Below, piece by piece: positions 8,376 through 16,475 of a stretch of DNA of 64,000 bases (the stretch's first letter is position 1; each line of letters starts with the position of its first letter). A model generated the notes under the pieces. The model did not search any database, was not told the origin of the DNA, and was given only the letters and a program-made list of their open reading frames with translations. A program made the translations under genes and the position numbers. The DNA comes from Pseudopedobacter alpinus (GTDB lineage: Bacteria > Bacteroidota > Bacteroidia > Sphingobacteriales > Sphingobacteriaceae), in assembly GCF_042684645.1 (NCBI RefSeq), contig NZ_JBHULV010000052.1:62001-126000 (forward strand), in the 5' to 3' direction.

Positions 8376-8708
8376 ATGAAAAAAGCAGAGATTAAATTAA
8401 CCATTGAGTTAGATGATAATAATGTTCCAGAAAATATTACTTGGGAATCTACAGATGCAGAAAATAAAGAAGCTTTAGCAGTAAAATCAATGATGTTAGC
8501 TTTATGGGATCATAATTTTAAAAACAGTTTGCGTATAGATTTATGGACCAAAGATATGCCTGTTGATGAAATGAAAAGATTTTTCTACGAAACCCTACAA
8601 ACCATGGGCGATAGCTTTTTAAGAGCAACAGGAGAAACCAAAATTGTGGAAGATTTAAGAGACTACTGCGCTCATTTTGCAGAAAAAATGGAAATTATCG
8701 AAAAATAA
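8376..8708 (+). CDS. gldC: Gliding motility protein GldC
   Basis: 110 residues matching GldC in length and sequence (MKKAEIKLTIELDDNNVPE, WESTDAENKEALAVKSMMLA, MGDSFLRATGE). GldC is a small cytoplasmic protein found across Bacteroidota, including non-gliding species, and helps gliding in Flavobacterium johnsoniae. In many genomes it sits next to gldB; no gldB is seen here. No signal peptide or membrane segment. It follows the small membrane gene by 48 bp and is followed by a terminator at 8732-8757. Confidence 0.9.
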   Translation: MKKAEIKLTIELDDNNVPENITWESTDAENKEALAVKSMMLALWDHNFKNSLRIDLWTKDMPVDEMKRFFYETLQTMGDSFLRATGETKIVEDLRDYCAHFAEKMEIIEK

Positions 8709-8731
8709 GGTGCGAATTATTTCAAAATAGT

Positions 8732-8757
8732 AAATCCTAATATTTTAGGATTTTTTT
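8732..8757 (+). terminator. Rho-independent terminator after gldC
   Basis: Nine-pair stem AAATCCTAA / TTAGGATTT with loop TATT, ending in a run of T, 24 bp after the gldC stop. It closes the helicase-gldC unit. Confidence 0.75.
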
Positions 8758-8912
8758 GCATTAGTTTTAAACAAGAAACCTTTATAATGCAAATACGTTT
8801 TAAAAATAATTAGCATTTGATGAAAAATAAATTTGAAATATGAATTTTCTTAAGATTTGCTATTTCTTTAAGGGTTTAATGTGAATTTGTAATATTTGTA
8901 TAAAGCCCAATA

Positions 8913-9572
8913 ATGAAAATTGTATCAGAAATAAAGTACCTACTAAAAAAAGAAATTTTATTAGAATGGCGTTCAAAATATGCTTTAAACGGTATTTTAT
9001 TATATGTGGTAGCAACAGTATTTGTTTGTTATCTTTCTTTTAGAACTACACCACCCTTAGTTTGGAATGCGTTATTTTGGATTATACTTCTTTTTGCAGC
9101 CATTAATGCAATTAGTAAAAGCTTTGTACAAGAAAGTAAAGGCCGTTTATTGTACTACTACCAAATAGCAAGTCCGCAAGCCATCATTATTGCAAAAATT
9201 ATTTATAATATACTGTTAATGATATTAATGTCAGTTATTGCATTGGCTTTTTACAGTATAGTATTTCAAAATGAAGTAGGGGATAAGCCACTCTATTTTG
9301 TGGCTGTTATATTAGGTGCAATTAGTTTTTCTAGCGTTTTCACCATGATTTCTGCTATCGCATCAAAAGCAAATAATAATGGAACTTTAATGGCCATATT
9401 AAGTTTTCCTGTAATTATTCCAGTATTAATGTTAATTATAAAGCTTTCTAAAAATGCAATGGATGGCTTAGACAGATCTGTTTCGTTAGATGAAATAGGC
9501 GTTTTAACAGCTATTAATTTAATTGTTATCACAGTTTCTTTGTTACTATTTCCTTACCTTTGGAGAGATTAA
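8913..9572 (+). CDS. ccmB: Heme exporter membrane subunit CcmB
   Basis: 219 residues, the usual CcmB length, with about six membrane segments and the amphipathic start KYLLKKEILLEWRSKYALNG typical of CcmB. CcmB is the permease of the CcmABCD system of type I cytochrome c maturation, which releases holo-CcmE. It lies 12 bp before ccmC and near a ccmD-like gene, so one operon is likely. The ATPase CcmA and the chaperone CcmE are not in the window and must be elsewhere. No clear promoter was found in the 155 bp after the gldC terminator. Confidence 0.88.
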   Translation: MKIVSEIKYLLKKEILLEWRSKYALNGILLYVVATVFVCYLSFRTTPPLVWNALFWIILLFAAINAISKSFVQESKGRLLYYYQIASPQAIIIAKIIYNILLMILMSVIALAFYSIVFQNEVGDKPLYFVAVILGAISFSSVFTMISAIASKANNNGTLMAILSFPVIIPVLMLIIKLSKNAMDGLDRSVSLDEIGVLTAINLIVITVSLLLFPYLWRD

Positions 9573-9584
9573 AAAAAGATTATT

Positions 9585-10247
9585 ATGTATAAATCATGGT
9601 GGAAGGTATTAGCTGCCACGCTAATATTATACTCCGTTGTTGGCGGTCTTTTAATTGAAGTACCTGCACTTCCAATTTTACACGAAAGTATTAGAACAGT
9701 TTATTTCCACGTTCCAATGTGGATTGGAATGTTTATTGCGTATTTGGTCTCCGTCATTTATAGCATAAAATACTTAAAGACCAATCAAACCAATCATGAT
9801 TTAATGGCCGTTGAAGCCGTTAATACGGGACTGATATTTGCAGCGGTTGGCTTTGCATCTGGTATGACTTGGGCAAACTTTACTTGGGGAGACTATTGGC
9901 CAAATGATCCAAAACTAAATAGTTCGGCAATTGCTACTTTGATTTACTTAGCCTATATAGTTTTAAGAGGGTCAATGGACGAAGAACAAAAGCGGGCGAA
10001 AATCTCCGCTATTTATAATGTTTTTGCTTTTCCAGTTATGGTTGTTCTTATTTTTATTTTACCAAGGTTAACAGATTCTCTGCATCCAGGGAATGGAGGC
10101 AACCCCGCCTTTGGCAATTATGATTTAGATAGTAAAATGAAATTAGTGCTTTATCCAGCGATGATTGGGTGGGCTTTAATAGCTGTTTGGATTATGAATA
10201 TTAGGTTTCGCATTCGTAAATTAGAAAACAAAAGAAATCAAATTTAA
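9585..10247 (+). CDS. ccmC: Heme lyase handling protein CcmC
   Basis: 220 residues with six membrane segments and the two conserved periplasmic histidines (YFHVPMW near residue 42 and SLHPGNGG near 167). CcmC presents heme to CcmE using its tryptophan-rich WWD loop. Here the loop reads FTWGDYWPNDPKLNS, so two positions of the textbook WGxWWxWDxRLT motif have changed, while the Trp-Gly, a later Trp, the Asp and the Leu remain. From memory such relaxed motifs occur in Bacteroidota CcmC. It sits between ccmB and the ccmD-like gene. Confidence 0.88.
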   Translation: MYKSWWKVLAATLILYSVVGGLLIEVPALPILHESIRTVYFHVPMWIGMFIAYLVSVIYSIKYLKTNQTNHDLMAVEAVNTGLIFAAVGFASGMTWANFTWGDYWPNDPKLNSSAIATLIYLAYIVLRGSMDEEQKRAKISAIYNVFAFPVMVVLIFILPRLTDSLHPGNGGNPAFGNYDLDSKMKLVLYPAMIGWALIAVWIMNIRFRIRKLENKRNQI

Positions 10248-10282
10248 AAGTTAATTTTAATAGAGCAATTATCATCAATAAA

Positions 10283-10489
10283 ATGAAAAAAACAACTCTT
10301 CTATTTATCTTATTTATAACTTCATTAAGTGTTTTTGCACAAAATAATGGTGTTGAAATGGCAGATGAATTACGAAAATCTGGGAAAATTTATGTTGTTG
10401 TAGCTATAATGTTACTTCTTTTTACTGCTTTCATTATTTATCTTTTCACAATTGACAAAAGATTAAAAAAAATCGAAAAACAAAATTAG
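10283..10489 (+). CDS. CcmD-like small membrane protein
   Basis: 68 residues: an N-terminal signal or membrane segment (MKKTTLLFILFITSLSVFAQ), a short polar section, a membrane segment (IYVVVAIMLLLFTAFIIYLF) and a basic tail (DKRLKKIEK). Size, topology and position 35 bp after ccmC fit the CcmD family, which stabilises the CcmABC-heme-CcmE complex. CcmD proteins are barely conserved, so context carries the call. Confidence 0.75.
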   Translation: MKKTTLLFILFITSLSVFAQNNGVEMADELRKSGKIYVVVAIMLLLFTAFIIYLFTIDKRLKKIEKQN

Positions 10490-10643
10490 TCTAAATACTT
10501 TGTTTAAATTATTTAAACAATCATTTAGCCTTAAAAAACCTTTGTGTTAGCCATACACTAACGTTTTTTAATTTGGAAATTTCATTTTTTTTAACTCAAA
10601 TTTGTAAGAAAAAATAAATTAATTCTAACCAATTTTTAACGTT

Positions 10644-12080
10644 ATGACCAAAGCAAGCGAGGTTGTTTTTAGTGAAGAACCACATTTTTTTAATGATGTA
10701 TGCCAGTATGTAGATCAAGCTGCAAAATACTCAAACCATGATGCTGGATTGCTTCATCAAATAAAAGCATGTAATAGTATTTATCATTTTCAGTTTCCAA
10801 TACGTAGAGGAAATAGTTTCGAAATTATTCATGGTTGGCGGGTAGAACATTCTCACCACATGTCGCCAACTAAAGGCGGAATTAGGTATAGCGAAATAGT
10901 TAATGAAGATGAGGTGATGGCTTTAGCTGCATTAATGACTTATAAGTGCGCAATAGTAAATGTTCCTTTTGGAGGAGCTAAAGGCGGTATAAAGATAAAT
11001 CCCAAAAATTATACGATTGCCGAGTTAGAAAATATTACTCGCCGTTATACGGTAGAATTAATAAAGAAAAACTTTATTGGGCCAGGTATAGATGTGCCAG
11101 CACCTGATTACGGCACTGGTGAAAGAGAAATGGCATGGATTGCTGATACTTATTTAACCATGAACCCAGGTTCTTTAGATGCTTTAGGTTGTGTAACAGG
11201 AAAGCCAATTGCACTTCATGGTATTGCAGGAAGAAGAGAAGCAACCGGTAGAGGTGTAGCTTATGCTGTTAGAGAATGTGTTTCTGTAGCAGAAGATATG
11301 AAGGCTTTGGGTTTAAGCGCAGGTTTAGATGGTAAAAGAGTTATTATACAAGGCTTAGGAAACGTTGGTTACCATACCGCTAAATTTTTAATTGAATTTG
11401 GTGCAACTATTGTTGGTTTTTGCGAGTTTGAAGGTGCTATTTACAGTAAGGAAGGCTTTGATTTAGATGAAGTATTTAATCATCGTAAAGAAACTGGTTC
11501 AATTTTAGGCTTCAGTAAATCTCAAAAAGATTTTACCGATTCTGCCGAGGGTTTAGAACAAGAATGCGACATACTAGTTCCAGCAGCTTTAGAAAATCAA
11601 ATCACCGAAAAAAATGTAGGTAGAATTAAAGCTAAAATTATTGCTGAAGGTGCAAACGGACCAACAACACCGCAAGCTGCAGCAACATTTATTGAAAACG
11701 GAGGAATTATTATTCCGGATATGTATGCAAATGCAGGTGGAGTTACTGTTTCCTACTTTGAATGGTTGAAAAATCTTTCTCACGTAGCTTTTGGACGTAT
11801 GGGGCGTAGATATGATGAAAATTCCAATATCAATATTATGAACTTGATTGAATCAACTACTGGTGCTACTTTAACTCCAGCGCAACGTAGTTTGGTGTCA
11901 AAAGGAGCATCAGAATTAGAACTAGTAAACTCTGGTTTAGAAGATACAATGGTGCGTTCTTACCATGAAATTAGAGAGCTTAAACACAAAAAAAATATTG
12001 ACAGTTTACGTACAGCCGCTTTTGTTGCCGCCATTGATAAAATAGCAATTTCTTATATGAACATGGGTATTTGGCCATAA
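10644..12080 (+). CDS. Glutamate dehydrogenase (Glu/Leu/Phe/Val dehydrogenase family)
   Basis: 478 residues, in the hexameric glutamate dehydrogenase size range. The substrate domain carries HMSPTKGGIRYS and VNVPFGGAKGGI, with the lysines that bind and deaminate glutamate, then GPGIDVPAPDYGTGEREMAWIAD. The nucleotide domain carries IIQGLGNVGYHTAKFL, a GxGxxG Rossmann motif, and IIAEGANGPTTPQA. It interconverts glutamate and 2-oxoglutarate plus ammonia. The residue after the second beta strand (FCEFEGA) is acidic, which favours NAD(H), but this is only suggestive. It stands alone between the ccm genes and a strong terminator. A possible promoter (TTTGG at 10573, CAAATTTG at 10597-10604) precedes it. 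Confidence 0.92.
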   Translation: MTKASEVVFSEEPHFFNDVCQYVDQAAKYSNHDAGLLHQIKACNSIYHFQFPIRRGNSFEIIHGWRVEHSHHMSPTKGGIRYSEIVNEDEVMALAALMTYKCAIVNVPFGGAKGGIKINPKNYTIAELENITRRYTVELIKKNFIGPGIDVPAPDYGTGEREMAWIADTYLTMNPGSLDALGCVTGKPIALHGIAGRREATGRGVAYAVRECVSVAEDMKALGLSAGLDGKRVIIQGLGNVGYHTAKFLIEFGATIVGFCEFEGAIYSKEGFDLDEVFNHRKETGSILGFSKSQKDFTDSAEGLEQECDILVPAALENQITEKNVGRIKAKIIAEGANGPTTPQAAATFIENGGIIIPDMYANAGGVTVSYFEWLKNLSHVAFGRMGRRYDENSNINIMNLIESTTGATLTPAQRSLVSKGASELELVNSGLEDTMVRSYHEIRELKHKKNIDSLRTAAFVAAIDKIAISYMNMGIWP

Positions 12081-12098
12081 TTGTTATTGAAGATTTTT

Positions 12099-12132
12099 AA
12101 GCCGTTCTAATTTTTCTTAGAACGGCTTTTTT
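12099..12132 (+). terminator. Rho-independent terminator after glutamate dehydrogenase
   Basis: Twelve-pair stem AAGCCGTTCTAA / TTAGAACGGCTT with a short T-rich loop, followed by TTTT, 19 bp after the stop codon. Confidence 0.85.
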
Positions 12133-12179
12133 GTTTTAAATGATTTTTGGGGATATGTTGTTTTTTTAACCATATTTTT

Positions 12180-12529
12180 TACCACAGTTCACAAAGAGAA
12201 ACATAAAGAACACAAAGTTAATAGCAAATGATATAAACAAACATCCTTTCCATAAACTCTGTTGGAACCTCTATGCACTTTTTGGTTGAAAAAAAGTCTA
12301 CCGTAGCTCTCTCAGATTTACACAGACTTTTATCTCCACGCAACTCTGTGATCTCCGAGTCCTCTATAGTTAAAAACTTTCGTTTGTTTATACGCTTAAA
12401 ACAATATAAAATCTCCACAAACTCTATGGAAACCTTTGTGCATTTTGTGGTTAAAAAAACTCCTGCAGATCTTTATCCTTACCCAAATCTATAATCTTTT
12501 TTTCTTCATACAAAAAAATCAATTTCAAC
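12180..12529. repeat. Gene-free stretch with degenerate 'ctctgtggttaaa' repeats
   Basis: No coding pattern is convincing here. The stretch holds several imperfect copies of a unit of the type aaCTCTgttgGAACCTctatGCA followed by tttttgGTTaaaaa. Clear copies lie at about 12252-12292 and 12415-12457, with more decayed ones at 12183-12220 and 12320-12378. Small open frames on both strands arise from the repeats and look non-coding. Related text occurs at 16320-16460 and 27100-27250. Confidence 0.55.
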
Positions 12530-13207
12530 TTAATTCAACTTCCAATCAATACCCGCCAATCCATTTTTATTTAAATACTCATTGGTTTTACTAAACGGTT
12601 TAGAACCAAAAAAGCCATTATAGGCAGAAAACGGAGAAGGATGTGTAGATTTAATAATAAAATGTTTGGAAGGGTCTATTAAAACCTCTTTTTGTTGAGC
12701 AAAAGCACCCCATAAAATAAAAACAATATGATCTCTTTTCTCAGAAATAGTTTTAATTACCATGTCAGTAAATTGTTCCCAACCTTGTTTTTGATGCGAA
12801 CCTGCTTTACCTGCATTAACAGTTAATGTTGTATTCAGCAATAAAACACCCTGTTTAGCCCAATTAGTTAAATTACCATTTAATGGAATTTTAAAACCAT
12901 CAATATCTGTTTGTAATTCTTTATAAATATTTTGTAAAGACGGTGGCGTTTTTATTCCATCTTGAACAGAAAAAGACAAACCATGCGCTTGGTTTGCGCC
13001 ATGATATGGGTCTTGCCCAAGAATTACCACTTTAATATTATCGAAAGTAGTAAGTTCAAAAGCATTGAAAATATCGCTATTCTTTGGGTAAATTAATGCT
13101 CCTTTTTCTTTTTCAGCAAGTAAAAATTGTTTCAGCATTTTAAAATAATCCTTTTCAAATTCATCTTTTAAAACTGCTAACCAAGAAGATTCTAATTTTA
13201 CCGACAT
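12530..13207 (-). CDS. ung: Uracil-DNA glycosylase, family 1
   Basis: 225 residues, standard Ung length. Motif A reads VVILGQDPYHGANQAHGLSF with the water-activating Asp; LLLNTTLTVNAGKAGSH and VFILWGAFAQQK follow; the minor-groove loop reads HPSPFSAYNGFFGSKPF with the catalytic His. It excises uracil from DNA for base-excision repair. The ATG at 13205-13207 is the only sensible start. It is divergent from the gene at 13287 and shares a 79-bp intergenic region with it. Full motif conservation makes this a secure call. Confidence 0.96.
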   Translation of the reverse strand: MSVKLESSWLAVLKDEFEKDYFKMLKQFLLAEKEKGALIYPKNSDIFNAFELTTFDNIKVVILGQDPYHGANQAHGLSFSVQDGIKTPPSLQNIYKELQTDIDGFKIPLNGNLTNWAKQGVLLLNTTLTVNAGKAGSHQKQGWEQFTDMVIKTISEKRDHIVFILWGAFAQQKEVLIDPSKHFIIKSTHPSPFSAYNGFFGSKPFSKTNEYLNKNGLAGIDWKLN

Positions 13208-13223
13208 ATTTATTGTGTTTTTA

Positions 13224-13254
13224 TTGATTTAAAGCTTAATTAAACAGATATTTG
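13224..13254 (+). promoter_or_regulatory. Probable Bacteroidota-type promoter for the 13287 gene
   Basis: TTG at 13224-13226 and GATATTTG at 13247-13254, spaced 20 bp, one base off the TAnnTTTG consensus. Transcription would start near 13259, giving a leader of about 28 nt. Confidence 0.5.
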
Positions 13255-13286
13255 CGCCACAAAAATATAACATTTAAGAAGCAGAT

Positions 13287-13847
13287 ATGCCAAATTTTAT
13301 AAGAATAATTATTGCCAGCTTAATATTAGGTGCAGCTATTACTTTAATAGTTTTCTCCTACTGGGGATGGGGAATATTGTTAATTTTTTTAGCAATATTA
13401 GTATTTGTAACCTTTATTTTTAATGAAAGAATGTTGCTAGCTCAATGGTATTTAAGAAAAGAGAATATGGATAAAGCCGAAAGCACTTTATTAAGTATTA
13501 AAGATTACGAAAAAGAATTATATAAAGGCCAGTATGGATATTATAATCTTTTAATCGGATTAATTGAGTCTCGCAAATCCCCAATGAAGTCCGAAAAATA
13601 TTTTAAAAAGTCTTTAGCTTTGGGTTTAACTATGGATCATAACATTGCTTTGGCTAATTTAAGTTTAGCCGGAGTAGAAATGGCTAAAAGAAATAAGAGA
13701 GAAGCTTTACGTTTACTAAAAGAGGCAGAAAAAGCCGATAAGAATAAATTATTAGCTGATCAAATTAAAATGATGAAAGGCCAAATGTCAATGTTAGATA
13801 GAACGCAGCAAGTGCGTGGCGGAAAAGGAAGCTACAGGCAATTTTAA
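13287..13847 (+). CDS. Membrane protein with TPR-like C-terminal region
   Basis: 186 residues. Two N-terminal membrane segments (IRIIIASLILGAAITLIVF and GILLIFLAILVFVTFIF, residues ~5-45) are followed by a helical cytoplasmic part (NMDKAESTLLSIKDYEKEL, YFKKSLALGLTMDHNIALAN, REALRLLKEAEKADK) resembling two or three tetratricopeptide repeats. The C-terminus is basic and Gly-rich (VRGGKGSYRQF). This layout suggests a membrane-anchored scaffold. Single gene with its own promoter and a terminator at 13875-13911. No named family recognised. Confidence 0.75.
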   Translation: MPNFIRIIIASLILGAAITLIVFSYWGWGILLIFLAILVFVTFIFNERMLLAQWYLRKENMDKAESTLLSIKDYEKELYKGQYGYYNLLIGLIESRKSPMKSEKYFKKSLALGLTMDHNIALANLSLAGVEMAKRNKREALRLLKEAEKADKNKLLADQIKMMKGQMSMLDRTQQVRGGKGSYRQF

Positions 13848-13874
13848 TAAAGCTAAAAGCTTAAAGAAGCATAT

Positions 13875-13911
13875 AAAGGGAGGTATTGTAATTAATACTT
13901 CCCTTTATTTT
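13875..13911 (+). terminator. Terminator after the TPR-like membrane protein gene
   Basis: Thirteen-position stem AAAGGGAGGTATT / AATACTTCCCTTT with one G-T pair, followed by ATTTTT. Its 3' edge overlaps the stop codon of the opposing gene at 13905. Confidence 0.75.
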
Positions 13912-14111
13912 TCACTTAAATGATCTTCACCTGCGTCGTCTTGTAAACTTCTTCTGCTAATAATGTCTTCCTCCTCCCAAATTCTAGAAAAAAAAGTTTT
14001 CTCTGTTTGTATTCTTTTCAATAAAGATTGAATAAAACTTAAGTCAAACTCTGTTTTATCTAATTTGATTAAGTACTCTTGGTCTGTGATTTCTAGGACT
14101 GAATTTCTCAT
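13905..14111 (-). CDS. Small acidic protein of unknown function
   Basis: 68 residues with no signal peptide or membrane segment: a short N-terminal strand (MRNSVLEITDQEYLIKL), a helical centre (FIQSLLKRIQTEKTFFSRIW) and a charged tail (EEEDIISRRSLQDDAGEDHLSEK). Codon use and amino-acid balance look coding, and the ORF sits in a slot between terminators, with an AT-rich upstream region. It resembles the short orphan proteins common in Bacteroidota. Function unknown. Confidence 0.55.
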   Translation of the reverse strand: MRNSVLEITDQEYLIKLDKTEFDLSFIQSLLKRIQTEKTFFSRIWEEEDIISRRSLQDDAGEDHLSEK

Positions 14112-14172
14112 TTTTTAAATTTTAATTTAAAATTAAACAGCATTAATAATGCCAAATGTAATTTCTGTAAAT

Positions 14173-14209
14173 TAAAAAAGGCTAGTTAACTTGATGTTAA
14201 CCAGCCTTT
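14173..14209 (-). terminator. Rho-independent terminator after lysS
   Basis: Stem AAAGGCTAGTTAAC / GTTAACCAGCCTTT with one mismatch and loop TTGAT; on the minus strand it is followed by a T run. It lies 27 bp beyond the lysS stop. Confidence 0.85.
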
Positions 14210-14236
14210 AAGCTTTTATTAATTATTTATGTCTTT

Positions 14237-15955
14237 TTAGTTAAACCAAAGCATCACCTCATCCTTTGTAGGTATGGCAATTTCTAATTTCAGTTTTTTG
14301 CGCATCCCACCTAAATCATTAAATACTTTATTAGGGTTTGATGCTTTCAATTCCTCTGGCGTATTTATATTCATTTTTCTTAAAACTTGCACCCATTCTT
14401 GCGGTACACCTAAAGCTACAAAATCATCATCAGTATAAACCTTAGCTTTTTTCTCGGCTCTCATCTGAGGAAAAAATAACACCTCTTGAATGCTGCTTTG
14501 GTTGGTCATCATCATCACTAACCTATCAATACCAATTCCTAAGCCAGATGTTGGGGGCATGCCATATTCTAAAGCTCTAATAAAATCATCATCCATTGCC
14601 ATTGCTTCATCATCGCCGCGGGCGGCTAATTTTAACTGCTCTTCAAAGCGTTCTTTTTGGTCGATAGCATCGTTTAATTCTGTATAAGCATTAGCAATTT
14701 CTTTACCATTAACAAAAAGCTCAAAACGTTCTACCAAACCATCTTTAGTACGATGTTTTTTAGCTAATGGCGTCATTTCAATAGGGTAATCGGTAATGTA
14801 AGTTGGCTGAATTAATTCATGTTCTACTTTCTCTCCAAAAATGGCATCTACCAATTTACCTTTACCCATTGTTGGGTCAAACGCAATTCCTAAATTAATA
14901 CAAGTGTTTTTTAGACCAGCTTCATCCATTTCGGAAACATCAATTCCCGTATATTTCAAAATAGAATCATACATAGATAATTTTTCATACGGACCTGCAA
15001 AATCAATTACATTTTCGCCAACCTGTACGGTTGTTTTTCCATGAATAGCAACAGTTATTTTCTCTAAACATTCTTCAACCATAGCCATCATCCAGATATA
15101 ATCTTTATAGGCTACATATATTTCCATTGCTGTAAATTCAGGGTTATGGGTTCTATCCATCCCTTCGTTTCTGAACATTTTTCCAAATTCAAAAACGCCG
15201 TCAAAACCAGCAACAATTAATCGTTTTAAATATAATTCATTAGCGATACGCAAAAATAACGGCATATCTAAAGAGTTATGGTGAGTATTAAACGGACGAG
15301 CCGCAGCGCCACCATGTACCGCTTGCAAAATTGGTGTTTCTACTTCCATCCAACCTTGATCTGTAAAGTAATTACGCATGGTGTTAATCACTTTAGATCT
15401 GATTTTGAAAATTTCTTTAAACTCTGGATTAACCGTTAAATCTACATAACGCATCCGGTAACGCATTTCTGGGTCGGTAAAACCATCATAAACATTTCCA
15501 TCGTCATCACGCTTTACAATGGGTAAAGGTTTTAAAGATTTAGAAAGCACAGTAAATTCGCTCGCATGTAAAGAAATTTCGCCAGTTTGGGTGGTGAAAA
15601 CATAACCTTTTATACCAATAAAATCGCCAATATCTAATAACTTTTTAAATACGATATTGTATAAAGTTTTGTCCTCATCTGGGCATACATCGTCTCTTCT
15701 AATATAAACTTGTAGTCTGCCTGTAGCATCTTGTATTTCTACAAAAGATGCGTTCCCCATAATTCTTCGGGTCATTATGCGGCCAGCAATACTAATTGTC
15801 TTATAAGCAGTTTTATCACTTTCATAATTAGCTAAAATATCCTTTGCATTAGCATTAATTTCGTAAGCTTCTGCTGGGTAAGGGTTAATTCCTAATCTTC
15901 TTAGTTCGTTTAAAGACTCACGTCTTTGGATTTCCTGTTCTGAAAGTGCGCTCAT
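14237..15955 (-). CDS. lysS: Lysyl-tRNA synthetase, class II
   Basis: 572 residues. An OB-fold anticodon-binding domain (~55-165, with IMGNASFVEIQDATGRLQVY) precedes the class II core: motif 1 around WMEVETPILQAVHGGAAARP, motif 2 FEFGKMFRNEGMDRTHNPEF with the ATP-binding Arg, and motif 3 GLGIGIDRLVMMMT. It charges tRNA-Lys. Most bacterial LysRS end soon after LFFPQMR; this one continues for about 70 residues (VPQEWVQVLRKMNINTPEEL, then GGMRKKLKLEI), an extension I associate with Bacteroidota but cannot verify. Single gene with its own promoter element and terminator. Confidence 0.96.
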   Translation of the reverse strand: MSALSEQEIQRRESLNELRRLGINPYPAEAYEINANAKDILANYESDKTAYKTISIAGRIMTRRIMGNASFVEIQDATGRLQVYIRRDDVCPDEDKTLYNIVFKKLLDIGDFIGIKGYVFTTQTGEISLHASEFTVLSKSLKPLPIVKRDDDGNVYDGFTDPEMRYRMRYVDLTVNPEFKEIFKIRSKVINTMRNYFTDQGWMEVETPILQAVHGGAAARPFNTHHNSLDMPLFLRIANELYLKRLIVAGFDGVFEFGKMFRNEGMDRTHNPEFTAMEIYVAYKDYIWMMAMVEECLEKITVAIHGKTTVQVGENVIDFAGPYEKLSMYDSILKYTGIDVSEMDEAGLKNTCINLGIAFDPTMGKGKLVDAIFGEKVEHELIQPTYITDYPIEMTPLAKKHRTKDGLVERFELFVNGKEIANAYTELNDAIDQKERFEEQLKLAARGDDEAMAMDDDFIRALEYGMPPTSGLGIGIDRLVMMMTNQSSIQEVLFFPQMRAEKKAKVYTDDDFVALGVPQEWVQVLRKMNINTPEELKASNPNKVFNDLGGMRKKLKLEIAIPTKDEVMLWFN

Positions 15956-15974
15956 AAATTTTTTAAAATTTGGG

Positions 15975-15982
15975 CAAAAATA
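15975..15982 (-). promoter_or_regulatory. -7 element of probable lysS promoter
   Basis: TATTTTTG on the minus strand fits TAnnTTTG exactly, placing transcription start near 15970 and giving a leader of about 15 nt before the ATG at 15955. No good -33 TTG is seen, so the call is moderate. Confidence 0.45.
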
Positions 15983-16475
15983 CGTTTTTTAATCTGCTTA
16001 ATAAAGTGTTAAAATGGTTAGAATGTTTGGTGTTGATTAAAAATAATTTGAAGGTTTTCTATGTTCCTTAGGTAAGGTTACATGCTAAACTTGATAAGGC
16101 ACAGGCTTTAAGCCGTCAGTTGGCAGACTAAATATACGGCATGGTTAACCCAAGTGTTCTTTTGGTTAAGATTTAGGCTTAGGTATAGTTGAAAAATTTT
16201 ATTGAGCGTAAATTGTGATTGGTTTAAAAAAATAAATTTCCCGCAGATTTCGCTGATTAGCGCAAATGATTTAAAATGATCGTAAATGAATTATAATTAA
16301 TATTTTAAAGCTAATAATAACCACCTAGCTCTTTAACCTTAGCGCCCTCTATGGTTAAAAATTAATCTGTAAATATTGCATTAAGTTTTTTTAATAGGCT
16401 TAAAAATTAGCTTTTTGTCTAATGTGAAAAAATGCAGTTACCTCTGTGGTTAAGTTAAAAAAAAATTAAAAAAGC
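15983..16475. other. Gene-free stretch between lysS and the OM lipoprotein gene
   Basis: About 490 bp with no convincing ORF. It holds a GC-richer patch (16075-16165) containing GGCTTTAAGCC and GTCAGTTGGCAGAC. A second stretch at 16240-16275 reads CCCGCAGATTTCGCTGATTA, a text that recurs between genes in many Bacteroidota. Two 'CTCT(A/G)TGGTTAA' units lie at about 16350 and 16442, of the same family as 12180-12460. No terminator with a T run or RNA gene was recognised. Confidence 0.5.

Noticed and set aside
12218..12494. Small ORFs on both strands
   Set aside because: They lie wholly inside the degenerate intergenic repeats and show no coding-like composition or promoter.
16075..16165. Possible tRNA or small RNA in the GC-richer patch downstream of the OM lipoprotein gene
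   Set aside because: No cloverleaf, no TTC-arm sequence and no promoter-terminator pair could be found; it looks like a dispersed intergenic repeat.
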